This document shows, piece by piece, positions 40,601-50,744 of a DNA stretch of 64,000 bases; within the stretch, counting starts at the first letter, position 1; each line of letters opens with the position of its first letter. The position numbers were made by a program, and so were the translations under genes. Location of the stretch: NCBI GenBank assembly GCA_037974335.1, contig CM075761.1, positions 11,275,790-11,339,789 on the forward strand, read 5' to 3'. The notes below the pieces were generated by a model. The model did no database searches. It saw only the letters and a program-made list of their open reading frames with translations, and was not told the origin of the DNA. The DNA is from Prionace glauca. Its lineage: Eukaryota; Chordata; Chondrichthyes; Carcharhiniformes; Carcharhinidae.

Positions 40601-41113
40601 TAAAACCTGCGAATGATAAGAGAAAAACGCCTGTCCATTCCTTTTACTATCTAGTACCCGATAACTATTGCACTGGCACACATTTTATCCGTCTCCTCTG
40701 GAGGAAAACCGGTCGTAGTGCAATGATTTTGGGTATTGCTGCTTTCCTTAGAGAGGTCATTCCTGGATTCACTTCTCGGGAAGGGACATGGGAAGAAATA
40801 AGAACCTTCATAGAACTTGTGGGAAATCACATCTGAAGATGAAGGAGAAAACTTGAAAGGCCCGGGGGTGGGGGGGGGGGGGGGGGAATGGCGGGCCGAA
40901 TACAATAGTTGATTCGAAGAGACATTCGAGGCATAATGGGTTGAATGAGATCTTTCTGGAAGCACACTTCAAACATTCGCACATGTTTTCAGCAATACGA
41001 AGCGAAACGAAGAAGAATGTGGTCAAACGCGAAGTTATTCTGAGGCAAATGCAATTCGAATAGAGACTGACATATTTCCACAATCGAAGCTCACACACGC
41101 TCAGTTAAATATC
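40601..41113 (-). other. intron 3-prime of the C1 exon
   Basis: No exon or repeat is recognised apart from a G run at 40868-40887. Confidence 0.4.
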
Positions 41114-41114
41114 T

Positions 41115-41145
<31 letters not shown>

Positions 41146-41156
41146 CACACGCACAC

Positions 41157-41231
<75 letters not shown>
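41114..41231. repeat. CA microsatellite
   Basis: About 118 bases of ACACAC with a few CG interruptions, inside the intron just after the C1 exon. Confidence 0.95.
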
Positions 41232-41234
<3 letters not shown>

Positions 41235-41324
41235 CCCAGACGCCTTGGATCAGTCTATCAATGACTTCATCCAAATGTCTCTAAACTTGAATAGAAACTT
41301 TCAAAATCCAGAGTAATATTTCAC

Positions 41325-41654
41325 CTTTCCGTTTTTCCGTTGCTTTCGGATTCGACACACTCTTCGTCAAATATTTCCCTGGAGTCCCCAGTTGAACAAT
41401 ACAAGTGCAGACAGCGCCGCTTTTCCAGGTTCCCGCCGACACCATGACATGACTGCTGATGCTGTAGGTCCCGTTCTCCTCCATTGTCCCGGGATCACTC
41501 GATCCTTCAGTGACCCGACCGGAAATATTCCAGAAAACAACAATCTGGTTGGAAGAAACTCCACTGACCAAACACACTAAGGGGACGATATCATTCACAC
41601 CCGGTTCAGACGGCGGGACAAATACCAGCAGGGCCGTCTTGTTGGTGGAATTGT
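41325..41654 (-). CDS. receptor C1-type Ig domain exon
   Basis: A 330 nt exon, phase 1 in and out (acceptor TTTGTCCAG, donor GTGAAA). Residues follow the C1-set order: ALLVFVPPSEPG (A strand), VPLVCLVSGV (B, first cysteine), IVVFWNISG (C, tryptophan), GTYSISSHVMVSAGTWKSG (E) and AVCTCIVQL (F, second cysteine, with an extra cysteine where tyrosine usually stands). Four glycosylation sequons are visible (NST, NKT, NIS, NGT). C1 domains are typical of immunoglobulins, T-cell receptors, MHC proteins and a few innate receptors. The exon lies only 90 bp after the V exon. An orphan Ig constant exon is unlikely because the V exon and leader join in phase. Confidence 0.85.
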
Positions 41655-41744
41655 CTGGACAAAAATCGGGGAAAAGTTAACGATTAATTTACACCAAATG
41701 GTATTGCTGTGCACAATCCGAATTCATTTCACTTATTCTCTTAC

Positions 41745-42071
41745 CTCCAACCAGTAGTGTGGGTCCTTTCTGGAGCTGTGCATAGCCAACCTTATCAGCA
41801 CAGTAGTAGGAACCCGAGTCATTCGCCTGGACATTGCAAATTTCCAGTATCAATTCGCGTTTGTCGTTCCCTTTCCTGGAAATAAATTTACAATCGCTCC
41901 CCCGACAGGGTGGGATCTCGATTACTTTGGGGATTTCACCAACGCGTTGTTTATACCAAAAATATTTCGTCAACACATCCACCTCATAGCTGAACTGGCA
42001 GGTTAAATTAACCGTCTGGCCGACTTCAGCTCTCACTGTGAAGGGCCTCTGAGGTACAGAGACATCCGAAT
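41745..42071 (-). CDS. receptor V-type Ig domain exon with J-like end
   Basis: A 327 nt exon, phase 1 in and out. The domain reads SVPQRPFTVRAEVGQTVNLT and then C (B strand), KYFWYKQRVGEIPKV (C strand), PPCRGSDC (an extra cysteine pair in the middle), RELILEICNVQANDSGSYYC (E-F strands, second canonical cysteine), then VGYAQLQKGPTLLVGG, which resembles a J segment (G-x-T-x-L-V) fused in the germline. No recombination signal is seen after the exon, only a donor (GTAAGA). Two acceptors are possible (CTCCAG or TTACAG), both in phase 1. VJ-C1 organisation is known from NITR-like, SIRP-like and shark MHC-linked IgSF genes. I cannot place it more precisely. Confidence 0.85.
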
Positions 42072-42290
42072 CTGTAACTGGAGAGATTATTGACACATTA
42101 CCTCAGATTATTTCGACATAGAAAACAGCCGTCTGAAAAAATAAACAAATCGCCTGTAAATTAAGAACAATCTTCAATTATTCTCGCTTAGGTTTATTTC
42201 TCAATTTGTGTTTCTTCTCTTGAAAGCAGGAAACAGAGAAAGAAACAAACGCCTTTTCCCAATCATTGACTCATATTTGCTTTACTGTAG

Positions 42291-42323
<33 letters not shown>

Positions 42324-42642
42324 GGGGGGGGGTGGTTGGCACTACTGCCTCCCAGAGCTGGGCAGCGGGCTTCAATCCCTGGCTTGGATCATTCTCTGTG
42401 CACATTCTCGCCCTGTCCGCGTGAGTTTCCTCTGCGATTTCTTCCCACAGTCCCAAAGCGGTGCTGGTTCGGTGGATTAGCCATGAAAATTTTTCGCTCT
42501 TTGACCCCGACCAGGCGCCGGAGTGTGGCGACTGGGACATTTTCACAATAACTTCATTGCAGTGTGAATGTAAACCCACTTGTGACACTAATGCTTAAAC
42601 ACTACTTTTGACTGATGTCCAATTTAATTGGCACATACTCAC
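42072..42642 (-). other. leader intron with G run and V-SINE-B
   Basis: The 571 bp intron between leader and V exons contains a 31-base G run (42292-42322, extended to 42332) and a plus-strand V-SINE-B (42335-42595) with the tail ACAATAACTTCATTGCAGTG. Confidence 0.7.
42335..42595 (+). mobile_element. V-SINE-B
   Basis: TTGGCACTACTGCCTCCCAG (head), CGTGAGTTTCCTCTGCGATT (core), CCGGAGTGTGGCGACTGGGA and TTCACAATAACTTCATTGCA (type B tail). It is inverted relative to the receptor gene. Confidence 0.75.
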
Positions 42643-42697
42643 CATAAGCCCTTAACAGTTGGAGAATAATTATCAGGGATAAAGATTGTTGGGGCAT
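42643..42697 (-). CDS. receptor leader (signal peptide) exon
   Basis: ATG opens MPQQSLSLIIILQLLRAYG, a short n-region, a hydrophobic core (SLSLIIILQLL) and a small-residue end, then donor GTGAGT in phase 1. It joins the V exon in frame, so cleavage probably falls near AYG. No TATA box is obvious upstream (42700-43100), so I did not call a promoter. An exon this short could be chance, but position, strand, phase and content agree. Confidence 0.75.
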
Positions 42698-43105
42698 TTC
42701 GCGGGGGTGAGCAATTTCTCCCAGTTTCCACTCGTTTTTGGTGAGCATTCGCCGACTGACCTGGGTCCAGTCCCAGTTAATTGATGCACTTTAAGATGCG
42801 ATGGAAATTGTGACAAGGGGCGCAATGGAAAGTATGACACAATACTGGGGGCAGTGTCCTGCTGAATGCCACATGCGTCTGACGCAGTGTGGTCGCCGCA
42901 TACGTGTCACAGAGGTCAAGAGATAGGACAGCAATACATATTGGCTTGTCTTTTCAAGGGGATCACAACTGAATCAATATGCGGATATGTGCCAAATTTG
43001 TAAGTAAAATTTTAATTTATTCTCAGGGTGTGGGGTACTTGGCTTAGTTCAGAAGGATGGCCAAGGCAATTGAAACTTACAGAATAGCGAAAAGCCTGGG
43101 GGAGG
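42698..43105 (-). other. 5-prime flank of the receptor gene
   Basis: No other exon is recognised. It should hold the promoter, but I see no motif strong enough to call. Confidence 0.4.
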
Positions 43106-43109
43106 TGTA

Positions 43110-43432
43110 CAGAATTGAACAGAACAGAATAGAATCCTTACTCTGCAGAAGGGGGTCCATTTAGGACACCGAACCTGCACTGACATCAATCCCATCCAGG
43201 CCGTATCCCCGCATTGTCACCTTACAGTGACAGCCCTCTGACAATAAGGGACAAGTTAGCATTGCCAGTCGAACAAATGTATACATCTTTGGAGTGTGGG
43301 AGGAAACCGGAGCACACAGAGGAATTCCTCGCACATCCAACGAGAATGTGCAAAATCCACCCAGTCACCAAAGGCCCCAATTGAACCGAGGTTCATGGCG
43401 CTGAGAGGCAGCAATGCTAACTAATGTGCAAC
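43110..43432 (-). mobile_element. V-SINE-A, minus, decayed
   Basis: ACTCTGCAGAAGGGGGTCCA, GGAGTGTGGGAGGAAACCGG and AGGCAGCAATGCTAACTAAT. Confidence 0.7.
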
Positions 43433-43477
43433 TTTCCATTAGTAGGAGAGACTAGGCTCCTGGGTCTTAAAGTGTTG

Positions 43478-43858
43478 ACCCTTTAGAACCGAGATGAGGG
43501 AGAATTTCTTCGGCCAGAGGATGATGAATCTGTGGAATTCAGTGCCACACAAGGAGGGCACGTCACTGAGTGCACTTAAGACAGAAATAGATCGATCTTT
43601 GATTGGTAAGGTGCTAAAAGGTTAAACATAGAACATAGAACATTACAGCGCAGAACAGGCCCTTCGGCCCACGATGTTGCGCCGACCAGTTACAAAACAA
43701 TGACCCACTAGCCTAAACCAATCCCTTTTCATCCATAAACCTATCCATAGATAGGTTTATGGCGTAAAGGTGGGAGAATGGGACTGAGAAACGTATCAGC
43801 CATGAATGGCAGAGCAGACTCAATGCGTTGAATGGCCTAATTCTGGTCGTTTGGTTGG
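43478..43858 (+). mobile_element. old CR1 tail split by a CR1-c tail
   Basis: Outer CR1: ATGAGGGAGAATTTCTTCGG before and TGGGACTGAGAAACGTATCA after. Bases 43625-43754 are a minus CR1-c tail (AACATTACAGCGCAGAACAG, CGATGTTGCGCCGACCAGTT). Confidence 0.7.
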
Positions 43859-43919
43859 GGCCGATTATATTAACTGTTTCAATGGGGCGGTTGATCAGTG
43901 GTGGTGAGTTGCCTTAATA

Positions 43920-44480
43920 GAATAAAGGACACAGAACATTGAACAATACAACACTGGAACAGACACTACCACCCTTGATATTTTGCCGAAAACGACACCT
44001 AATGTAACTAATCCCTTCTGCCTGGCATGGTCCATATCCCTGGGTGGAGGGGCGGGGGCGAGGGGGGACTGGTAATGTTAAAATGGCGGCGCGGGCTCGT
44101 TGGGCCGAAGGGCCTGTTTCTCGGTCTGTTTTGTTATTTGTTCTTTATTCCTTGCATGTTCAAGTCTTAACTAAAAACACACTTAAACGCCCCAATCTTA
44201 TCAGCCTCCACCACCATCCCAGGCAGGGCGGTCCAAGTACCTACCACTCTCTTTGCAAAACATTTACCCCTCACATCTCTCAACTTCTCCCTATCACCTT
44301 AAGTTCATGCCCTTTGATATTTGGCATTTCATCTCTGGGAAAAATAAAGATTTTGCCTGTCAACCCTGTCGAGGATTATCATAATTTTATCGGCTTCTAT
44401 CAGATCCCTCCTCAGCGTCCGCCACTCTAGTGAAAACAACCTCTGCACCTTCTCTGTGGCAGTCCATTTGCTAACCAATA
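43920..44480 (-). mobile_element. old CR1 3-prime end with V-SINE-C tail inserted
   Basis: Minus CR1 text (CAGCCTCCACCACCATCCCA, ATCAGATCCCTCCTCAGCGT). Inside it, 44040-44145 is a plus V-SINE-C tail (GGTAATGTTAAAATGGCGGC). Confidence 0.6.
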
Positions 44481-44729
44481 GCGCTAAAAAAGACGCGAGA
44501 TTCAACATTTTGACCCCGCCCGTAGCGAGGTCACAACAATAGATTTCCAACAGATTGTCTTCTACTGGGAGAAGGGTGCGATGGCGATGGTGTCCCTCTG
44601 CGTCTGCTGCCTTTGCCCTTCTGGGCGATTAAGGTGTGGGATTTGCAAAGTGAATGACAGGAAAATAGATTGAATGTAATGGTGCACTCTGTGAGACATT
44701 CGGAAGCGAATGTTTTCTATCCACAATTA
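44481..44729. other. no gene seen
   Basis: Unclassified sequence. Confidence 0.3.
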
Positions 44730-45420
44730 TTAACATAGAAACGTAGGAAATATTAGCAGGAAGTTGCCAGTCGGCCCTTTGAAATTCCTCCTCCATTAAT
44801 TTTGATCATGGCTGATCATTAAATTCAATATCCGTTTTCCCCCCTTCTCCCCATATCCCTCCATCTCTTTAACCCCAAGAGCTATATCTAACTTCTCCTT
44901 GAAGTCACAGTTTTGGCCTCAACTGCTTTCAGTGGGAGTGAATTCCACACATTCACCACCCTCTGGATGAAGAAATTTCTCCTCACCCTCAGTCCTAAAA
45001 GGTTTATTCCTTATCCTCTGACTATGACCCCGAGATCTGGACTGCCCCCATCATTGGGAACATTCTTTCTGCATCTATCCCATCTAATCCTGTGAGAATT
45101 TTATAGGACATCCCCTCTCTCTTCTAAGCACCAAAGAATACAATCCTAACCAGCTAAATGAATCCTCATATGGCAGGTCTTTCATCCCGGGAATCAACCT
45201 TCGCTGTACTCACTCTCTAGCAAGAACATCCTTCCTGAGATAGGAACACCACAACTGTACACAATATTCCAGGTTTACTTTTGGAATCACATGACATTTT
45301 GGGTCCAATTACTTTCTGTGGTAGTGGATTCCACACATTCAACACTCTGGCTGAAGAAAATTCATCTCAGTCCGAACAGATTTATCCCATATGCTCAAAC
45401 TACAATCACTAATTGGTGAC
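44730..45420 (-). mobile_element. old CR1 3-prime ends
   Basis: 44730-45275 follows the CR1 C-terminal order on the minus strand (AGTGAATTCCACACATTCAC, GAAGAAATTTCTCCTCACCC, AGAACATCCTTCCTGAGATA). 45290-45420 is a second, shorter piece (GTGGATTCCACACATTCAAC). Confidence 0.6.
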
Positions 45421-45643
45421 ACAGCCTCCTTGCACAGAAATTGGAAAATAGTGGATGGTCTGTGGGTGAATACATTTGAAATGCACAGTGGCAGCCTTTG
45501 TGAGTTGTTTCAATGTTCCCTCCACGTAGAAACTATACACTGCCGCTGATTAAGGGGATGCATCCTTTGTGATTAAGGCTGGCTACCTGCAAGTTTTCTT
45601 CCAAACTGGGCGTTGAAGAAACACATGGAGCTGGTGTCACGTT
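45421..45643. other. no gene seen
   Basis: Unclassified sequence. Confidence 0.3.
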
Positions 45644-45785
45644 TAGAACATAGAACACTACTGCACAAACAGGCCCTTCGGCCCACAAGTTGCGCTGATC
45701 ACACCTATACCTACCAGGCCCATCTATAACTCTCAATCCCATTAAATACAATGTACTTATCCAGAAGTCACTTAAAAAAGACGCC
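45644..45785 (-). mobile_element. CR1-a2 3-prime tail
   Basis: ACACTACTGCACAAACAGGC, CACAAGTTGCGCTGATCACA and TTATCCAGAAGTCACTTAAA. Confidence 0.8.
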
Positions 45786-46289
45786 TTAAAAGATTTATGA
45801 AGCCAATAGCCTGGTGTTTTGTTCACTGTATGAAAACTGGGCGGCGGGCTATTTATAGCTTGCGGTTTCAAGTTTAGCGCCAAGGTGTGACCTCGGCAGG
45901 CAGCTCTGTGCGTGCACCGCCTCAACTGTGAAAACAAGCAAACCACTGAGAGCTTCTGGCTCGAATAATTTTCCATCAGCGGCTGAAAATGTATAGAATC
46001 ATGGCTAGCGACTTCCGCCCCTGGGTCCTCTGCACACCGCAGAATATGCGAAGCGTCCTTTTGTGGGTAAAAGTTCACAGCCGTAGCCAGAACTAGTGTG
46101 TCTCTGTGCTGCCACGTTAAACCCTCTGCTGCAGGTTCGACTGACTGTACCCATTTTTAGTCTAGGTCATGAACTTTTGCAGAACAGTTCAAGCGCTCAG
46201 TTCCCGGTGATGTCAGAACCATCAGCATTTCATTCTAGAAACCTCTTTACACCATAGACGGCGAGGCAAAACCTCATCGTATTATCGCT
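45786..46289. other. no gene seen
   Basis: Unclassified. I looked here for V or C1 exons of the inverted receptor copy and found none. Confidence 0.4.
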
Positions 46290-46543
46290 AGACTGTTAGA
46301 ATCGAATATAATCCCTATCGTGCAGAAGGAGGTCATTCTGCCCATCGAGTCGGCACTGAAACAATCCCACCCAGGCCCTATCCCTGTAAACCCATATTAT
46401 GTATCCTGCTAATCCCTCGGTTTCATGTATCCCGGGACGCAAAGGGGCAATTTAGCGTGGCCAATCAGCCTAACCCACATATATTTGGACTGTTGGGGGA
46501 AACCGGGGCATCTGGAGGAAACTCGTACAAACATGGGGAGAAT
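46290..46543 (-). mobile_element. V-SINE-A, minus, cut by CR1-b
   Basis: GTGCAGAAGGAGGTCATTCT, GGCAATTTAGCGTGGCCAAT and GGACTGTTGGGGGAAACCGG. The text stops at GGGGAGAAT, where CR1-b starts. Confidence 0.75.
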
Positions 46544-47935
46544 ATTGGCGAATGTGGACTGGGGGAGTGCGCTGGAGGGAGAGTCTGCTGAGGAGCAGTG
46601 GAGGATCTTTAAGGAGATCTTTCTTTGTGCTCAGCAGGAATTTATTCCGATGGTCAAAAAGGACTGTAGGAGGAGAGGTAATAAGCCGTGGATAACGAAG
46701 GAGGTGAAGGAAAGTGTTAAATTAAAAGCGGAGGAATTTAGAGTAGCGAAGAAGAGTGGGCGAGAAGAGGATTGGGAGAGGTTTAAATGTCAACAAAGAT
46801 TGACAAAGAAGTTGATAAAGGAGGGTAGGAGAAACTATGAAGCTGGGCTAGCGCTTAATATAAAAAAGGATAACAAGAGTTTTTATAAATATATAAAAAG
46901 GAAGAGGCTGGCTAGGGTGAACGTTGGTCCTTTAGAGGATGAGAAAGGTGAACTAGTGGTAGGGGATGGGGATATGGCTAAGGTATTGAATAACTTTTTT
47001 GTTTCTGTCTTCACGGAGGAGGTTGTGAATAATTTGCCGGGTGTTAGCGATGGAAAGGTGGTAGGAATGGAGGGTCTTAATGACATTACTGTTACTAGAG
47101 AGGCGGTGCTCGACAGACTGGAGGGGCTGATTGTGGACAAGTCCCCAGGACCGGATGGGATGCATCCGAGAGTTCTGAAAGAAATGGCGGAGGTTATAGT
47201 GGATGCATTGGTGGTTATTTTCCAGACGTCGCTGGATTCCGGGGAAGTGCCGGAAGATTGGAAAGCGGCTAATGTTACGCCGTTGTTTAAGAAGGGTGCT
47301 AGGCAAAAGGCAGGGAATTATAGGCCGGTTAGTTTAACGTCTGTGGTAGGTAAAATGTTAGAATCCGTCATTAAAGAGGAAATTGCGAGGCATCTTGAAG
47401 GGAATTGCTTGATAGAGCAGACGCAGCATGGTTTCATTAAAGGGAAGTCGTGTCTGACAAATTTACTGGAGTTATATGAGGATGTGTCTAGGGCAGTGGA
47501 TAGAGGAGAGCCGGTGGATGTGGTCTTTCTAGATTTTCAGAAGGCGTTTGACAAAGTACCGCATAAGAGGTTATTGCAGAAGGTCAGGGGACTTGGAGTT
47601 GGGGATAGGGTGTTAGCGTGGATAGAGGATTGGTTGTCAAATAGGAGGCAGAGAGTGGGGGTCAACGGGTGCTATTCGGATTGGCGGATGGTGACTAGTG
47701 GAGTGCCCCAGGGGTCGGTGCTGGGGCCTTAGCTTTTTACCATTTATATAGATGATCTGGAGGAGGGAACCGAGTGTCGGGTGTCGAAATTTGCAGATGA
47801 CATCAAGATTGGGGGAACGGCAAATTGTGCGGAGGGTGTGGAGAGTCTGCAGAAGGATCTAGATAGGCTGGGCGAATGGGCCAGGAACTGGCAAATGGAA
47901 TTTAATGTTGGCAAATGTGAGGTGGTCCACTTTGA
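46544..47935 (+). mobile_element. CR1-b LINE, both ends missing
   Basis: It covers ORF2 from just after the endonuclease to the thumb. The 5-prime side abuts a V-SINE and the 3-prime side abuts an L2 segment at 47936, so the C-terminus and tail are missing. Confidence 0.85.
46544..47935 (+). CDS. CR1-b ORF2 linker and reverse transcriptase, one in-frame stop
   Basis: The frame reads ANVDWGSALEGESAEEQWRI, the basic linker (KPWITKEVKESVKLKAEEFR), KSPGPDGMHPRVLKEM, NYRPVSLTSVVGKMLES, TQHGFIKGKSCLTNLLELYE, VDVVFLDFQKAFDKVPHKRL and VTSGVPQGSVLGP. A TAG at 47730-47732 stands where the sister copy has CAG. The same frame then continues through LFTIYIDDLEEG-like text, SKFADDIKIGG (catalytic FADD) and WQMEFNVGKCEVVHF. 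Roughly 460 codons remain, so this is a dead copy but otherwise well kept. Open codons upstream of 46544 belong to the V-SINE and are not part of the protein. Confidence 0.85.
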
Positions 47936-47936
47936 A

Positions 47937-48660
47937 TCAATTGAATATATGCTAATTCCATTCAAAAGTCTAATGGCAGCAGGGAAGAAGCTGCTCTTGA
48001 GTGGGTTCATACATGACCTCAGATTTTTATATACTTTTTCCCGATGGAATAATGCGGAAGATAAAATGTCTGGGACGTGCGGGGTGTTTGATTATTCTGG
48101 CTTCTTTTCCAAGGCAGCAGCAAGTGTAGGCGGTGTCAAGGGATGGGAGGCTGCTTTGCATGATGGGACTGGGTTTCGTTCACAACCCATTGTAGATTAC
48201 TGTGGCCTTGGACAGAGCAGGAGTGATATATCCCTAAAGGATACTTTTGATACTGCATCTATGAAATTTGGTGAGATCCGGAGTAGACATTCCAAATCTC
48301 CTTAACCCGCTGAGAAAGTTGGTGTTTACTTGGTGGCAGCGTGGGGGAACCAGGGCACGTTCTTGGTAATATGAGCACCCAGAAACTTAACTCTCGACCA
48401 TTTTCATTGCTGCCCATGGCAACCCCTCTCCATCAATCAACTTCCACTTCACCTTTGTTTGTCATTCTAACATTTAATGTGCAGGGAACGGTGAGGATGT
48501 GAAATGTCATATCTGGAACTATACTGGAGGCCCAATTACACCAGGCCGCCCAACGCAAATGGGAGAATGAAACGAATTGGGGAAAATAAAGCAAGGTTGA
48601 GTGAATGGTAGAGGAATGTAACTGAGTTGTTTTTGCAGGACTGCCGTGCACATATCAAAT
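47937..48660 (-). mobile_element. L2 3-prime segment plus S2 repeat, duplicate of 57.9-59.0 kb
   Basis: The minus strand reads LKSSFFPAAIRLLN, the usual C-terminal phrase of L2-like ORF2, in an otherwise broken frame. At about 48400 it meets the S2 repeat (ATACTGGAGGCCCAATTACA). The whole block is nearly identical to 57863-58515 and 58947-59000, more so than independent L2 insertions would be. Confidence 0.7.
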
Positions 48661-48814
48661 AACAAAGAAGTGTCCAGCTCACGTGTGTCTATTTGTGTGC
48701 ATCGATATATATATATATATATCTGAGTATGTTGTATGTCTATGAGCATGCATGGATAAATATCTGAGCATGTGTGTGCAAATGTGTGCATATAGACAAT
48801 TGTTTAATCCATAC
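48661..48814. repeat. TA-rich spacer
   Basis: A short ATATAT run (48707-48722) in otherwise unclassified sequence. Confidence 0.5.
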
Positions 48815-48980
48815 TAAATTTGGTCTGTGGGAGGAAAGCAGAGCATGTGAAGAAAAGGAATATAGAGAGAGGGAAAATGTACTAACTCCGCACAGACAGG
48901 CACCCAAGGCTGGAATCGATTGTGTCTCCCTGATGCTATGAGGTAGCACTACTAAACATTGTACCACCATGCTGCCACCT
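48815..48980 (-). mobile_element. V-SINE fragment, minus, decayed
   Basis: GGTCTGTGGGAGGAAAGCAG and ACTAACTCCGCACAGACAGG. The head reads GTACCACCATGCTGCCACC. Confidence 0.55.
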
Positions 48981-48989
48981 GATAATTAC

Positions 48990-49675
48990 TGGAGATGACA
49001 GGCGGTTGGAAAAGCATAGAAGATTGGGTGTCCTTGTGCATGAGTCGCAAAAACCCAGTCTGCAGGTGAAAAAGGTGATCAAGAAGGCGAATGGGATGCT
49101 GGCATTTATAGCGAGGGGGATTGAATATAAAAGTAGGGAGGTCCTTCTGCAGCTGTATAGGGCACTGGTGAGGCCGCAGCTGGAGTACTGTGTGCAGTTT
49201 TGGTCGCCCCCCTTGCGCAAGGATATTTTGGCCTTGGAAGTTGTGCCGAGGAGGTTCACTAGGCTGATGCCGGAAATGAGGGAGATGGACTATGAAGAGA
49301 CACTAAATAGACTGGGTCTGTACTCGTTGGAGTTTAGAAGGATGAGGGGGGATCTTATAGAGACGTATAAGATAATGAAAGGGATGGATAGGGTAGAGGT
49401 AGAGATTTTTCTCGATTAGAAAGGACAGCAGGACTAGAGGGCACAGCCTCAAGATAAGGTGGGGCCGGGGGGGTGGGGGTGGGGGCATGCAGTTTAGATC
49501 AGCGTTGAGGAGGAACTTCTTCACTCAAAGGGTGATGAATCTCTGGAACTCTCTGCCTGTTGAAGTGGTGGAGGCTACCTCGCTGAATATATTTGGGTAG
49601 ATCTTATTGAATGGCGCGGCAGGCACCAGGGCTAGATGGCCTACTCCTGCTCCTATTTCTTATGTTCTTAAGATC
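48990..49675 (+). mobile_element. CR1-b 3-prime end
   Basis: The frame at 49006-49419 reads RRLGVLVHESQKPSLQVKKV, LEYCVQFWSPPLRKDILALE and RMRGDLIETYKIMKGMDRVE. It is then out of register and ends in the TTCTTATG tail. It is a different subfamily from 46.5 kb, so probably not its lost end. Confidence 0.8.
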
Positions 49676-49759
49676 CAGAGATCTCGAAATCGAACCACAG
49701 AATTGAAAAAGTGTGAAGCAAGTTTACACTTCTCGCTGCCTTAGAAAAACTGTCAGCAG

Positions 49760-50312
49760 AATCGAGGACACCACTCAGCCCGAACATTCTCTCTTCCACC
49801 TTCTTTCGTCAGGAAAAAGATACAAAAGTTTGAGACCAGATGCCAACAGACTCAAGTACAGCTTCTCCCTTGCTGCCGTCAGGATTTGAATGGATGTACC
49901 TTCTACCAAACCGGAAAATGCTGGAGAATCTCAAAAGTTCTGACAACATCTGTGTGTAGAGAATTCACATTTCGAGTCTAGATGACCCTTCTTCAAAGTT
50001 CCGACGAAAAGTTATCTAGACTCGAAACGTTGGCTCTATTCTTTCCCCTCAGGTGCTGTCAGACCTGCTGAGATTTTCCACTATTTTCTGTTTTTCTTTC
50101 AGATTCCAGCATCCGCAGTATTTTGCTTTTACCTTATATCAAGCTGATCTTTCTCTACACCCGAGCTGTGAAGGGGACAATATATTCTGCATCCTCACAT
50201 TTATTTCACCCGAGGTACTCTATGAACGATATGTTTTATCTGTGTAGAGCGCAAGAGGGAATGTTTTTCACTGTATCCCAATAGGTGCGGCAAGAATAAA
50301 TTGAACCAAATC
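49760..50312 (+). mobile_element. L2 3-prime end with R1 inserted
   Basis: L2 C-terminus FHLLSSGKRYKSLRPDANRL and KYSFSLAAVRI then stop, a 3-prime tail with CACTGTATCCCAATAG, and the end AATAAATTGAACCAAATC. R1 (49905-50130) splits it, and ACCTT stands on both sides of R1. Confidence 0.75.
49905..50130 (+). repeat. R1 dispersed repeat, flanked by a direct repeat
   Basis: ACTCGAAACGTTGGCTCTAT, GTGCTGTCAGACCTGCTGAG and CAGCATCCGCAGTATTTTGC. The L2 text GATGTACCTT before and ACCTTATATCAAGC after shows a precise insertion. Confidence 0.65.
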
Positions 50313-50744
50313 TATGTACTTTGTGAAATGTATATGTTATATTGCTCGTGTGCATAAACAATACGTTTAACGAAAAACCAATAGATATGACAATAATAAC
50401 ACATCAAATCAACAGCAACATTTTACAGAATTCTAATTCGGTCTTGACTGTGTTCAGTTCTGGCAACGCAACGTATGCGAAATATGGAGAGGGCAGAAAA
50501 ATATATTCACTACAAATAAAGATGAGCGACATCAGTCAACTGGATTGCGTTGACAAGCGAGGGCTGGTTTCCTGAAATAGCTGAAGGTTAAGAGGAGATG
50601 TGAGAAATGTGGTGAAAATACTGGATTATCTGGACAGAGCAGCGATGATGGAACAATTCACAAAGGCGGAGAGGGCCGGCAACCAGGGGGCATCAATTTA
50701 AATAGATTGGATAAAGCAACAATGGTGGCATGAATGACAGTTAC
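50313..50744. other. no gene seen
   Basis: AT-rich; possibly remnants of an old CR1 near 50580-50720 (GGTTAAGAGGAGATGTGAGA). Confidence 0.3.

Noticed and set aside
41690-41744. Recombination signal after the V exon
   Set aside because: Only a weak heptamer-like CACAGCA in the intron, with no nonamer at 12 or 23 bases. A donor directly follows the J-like end.
42208-42588. Glycine- or proline-rich frames on both strands
   Set aside because: Caused by the G run in the leader intron.
46425-46543. N-terminal 40 codons of the 435-codon frame
   Set aside because: They are V-SINE sequence fused by chance to the CR1-b frame.
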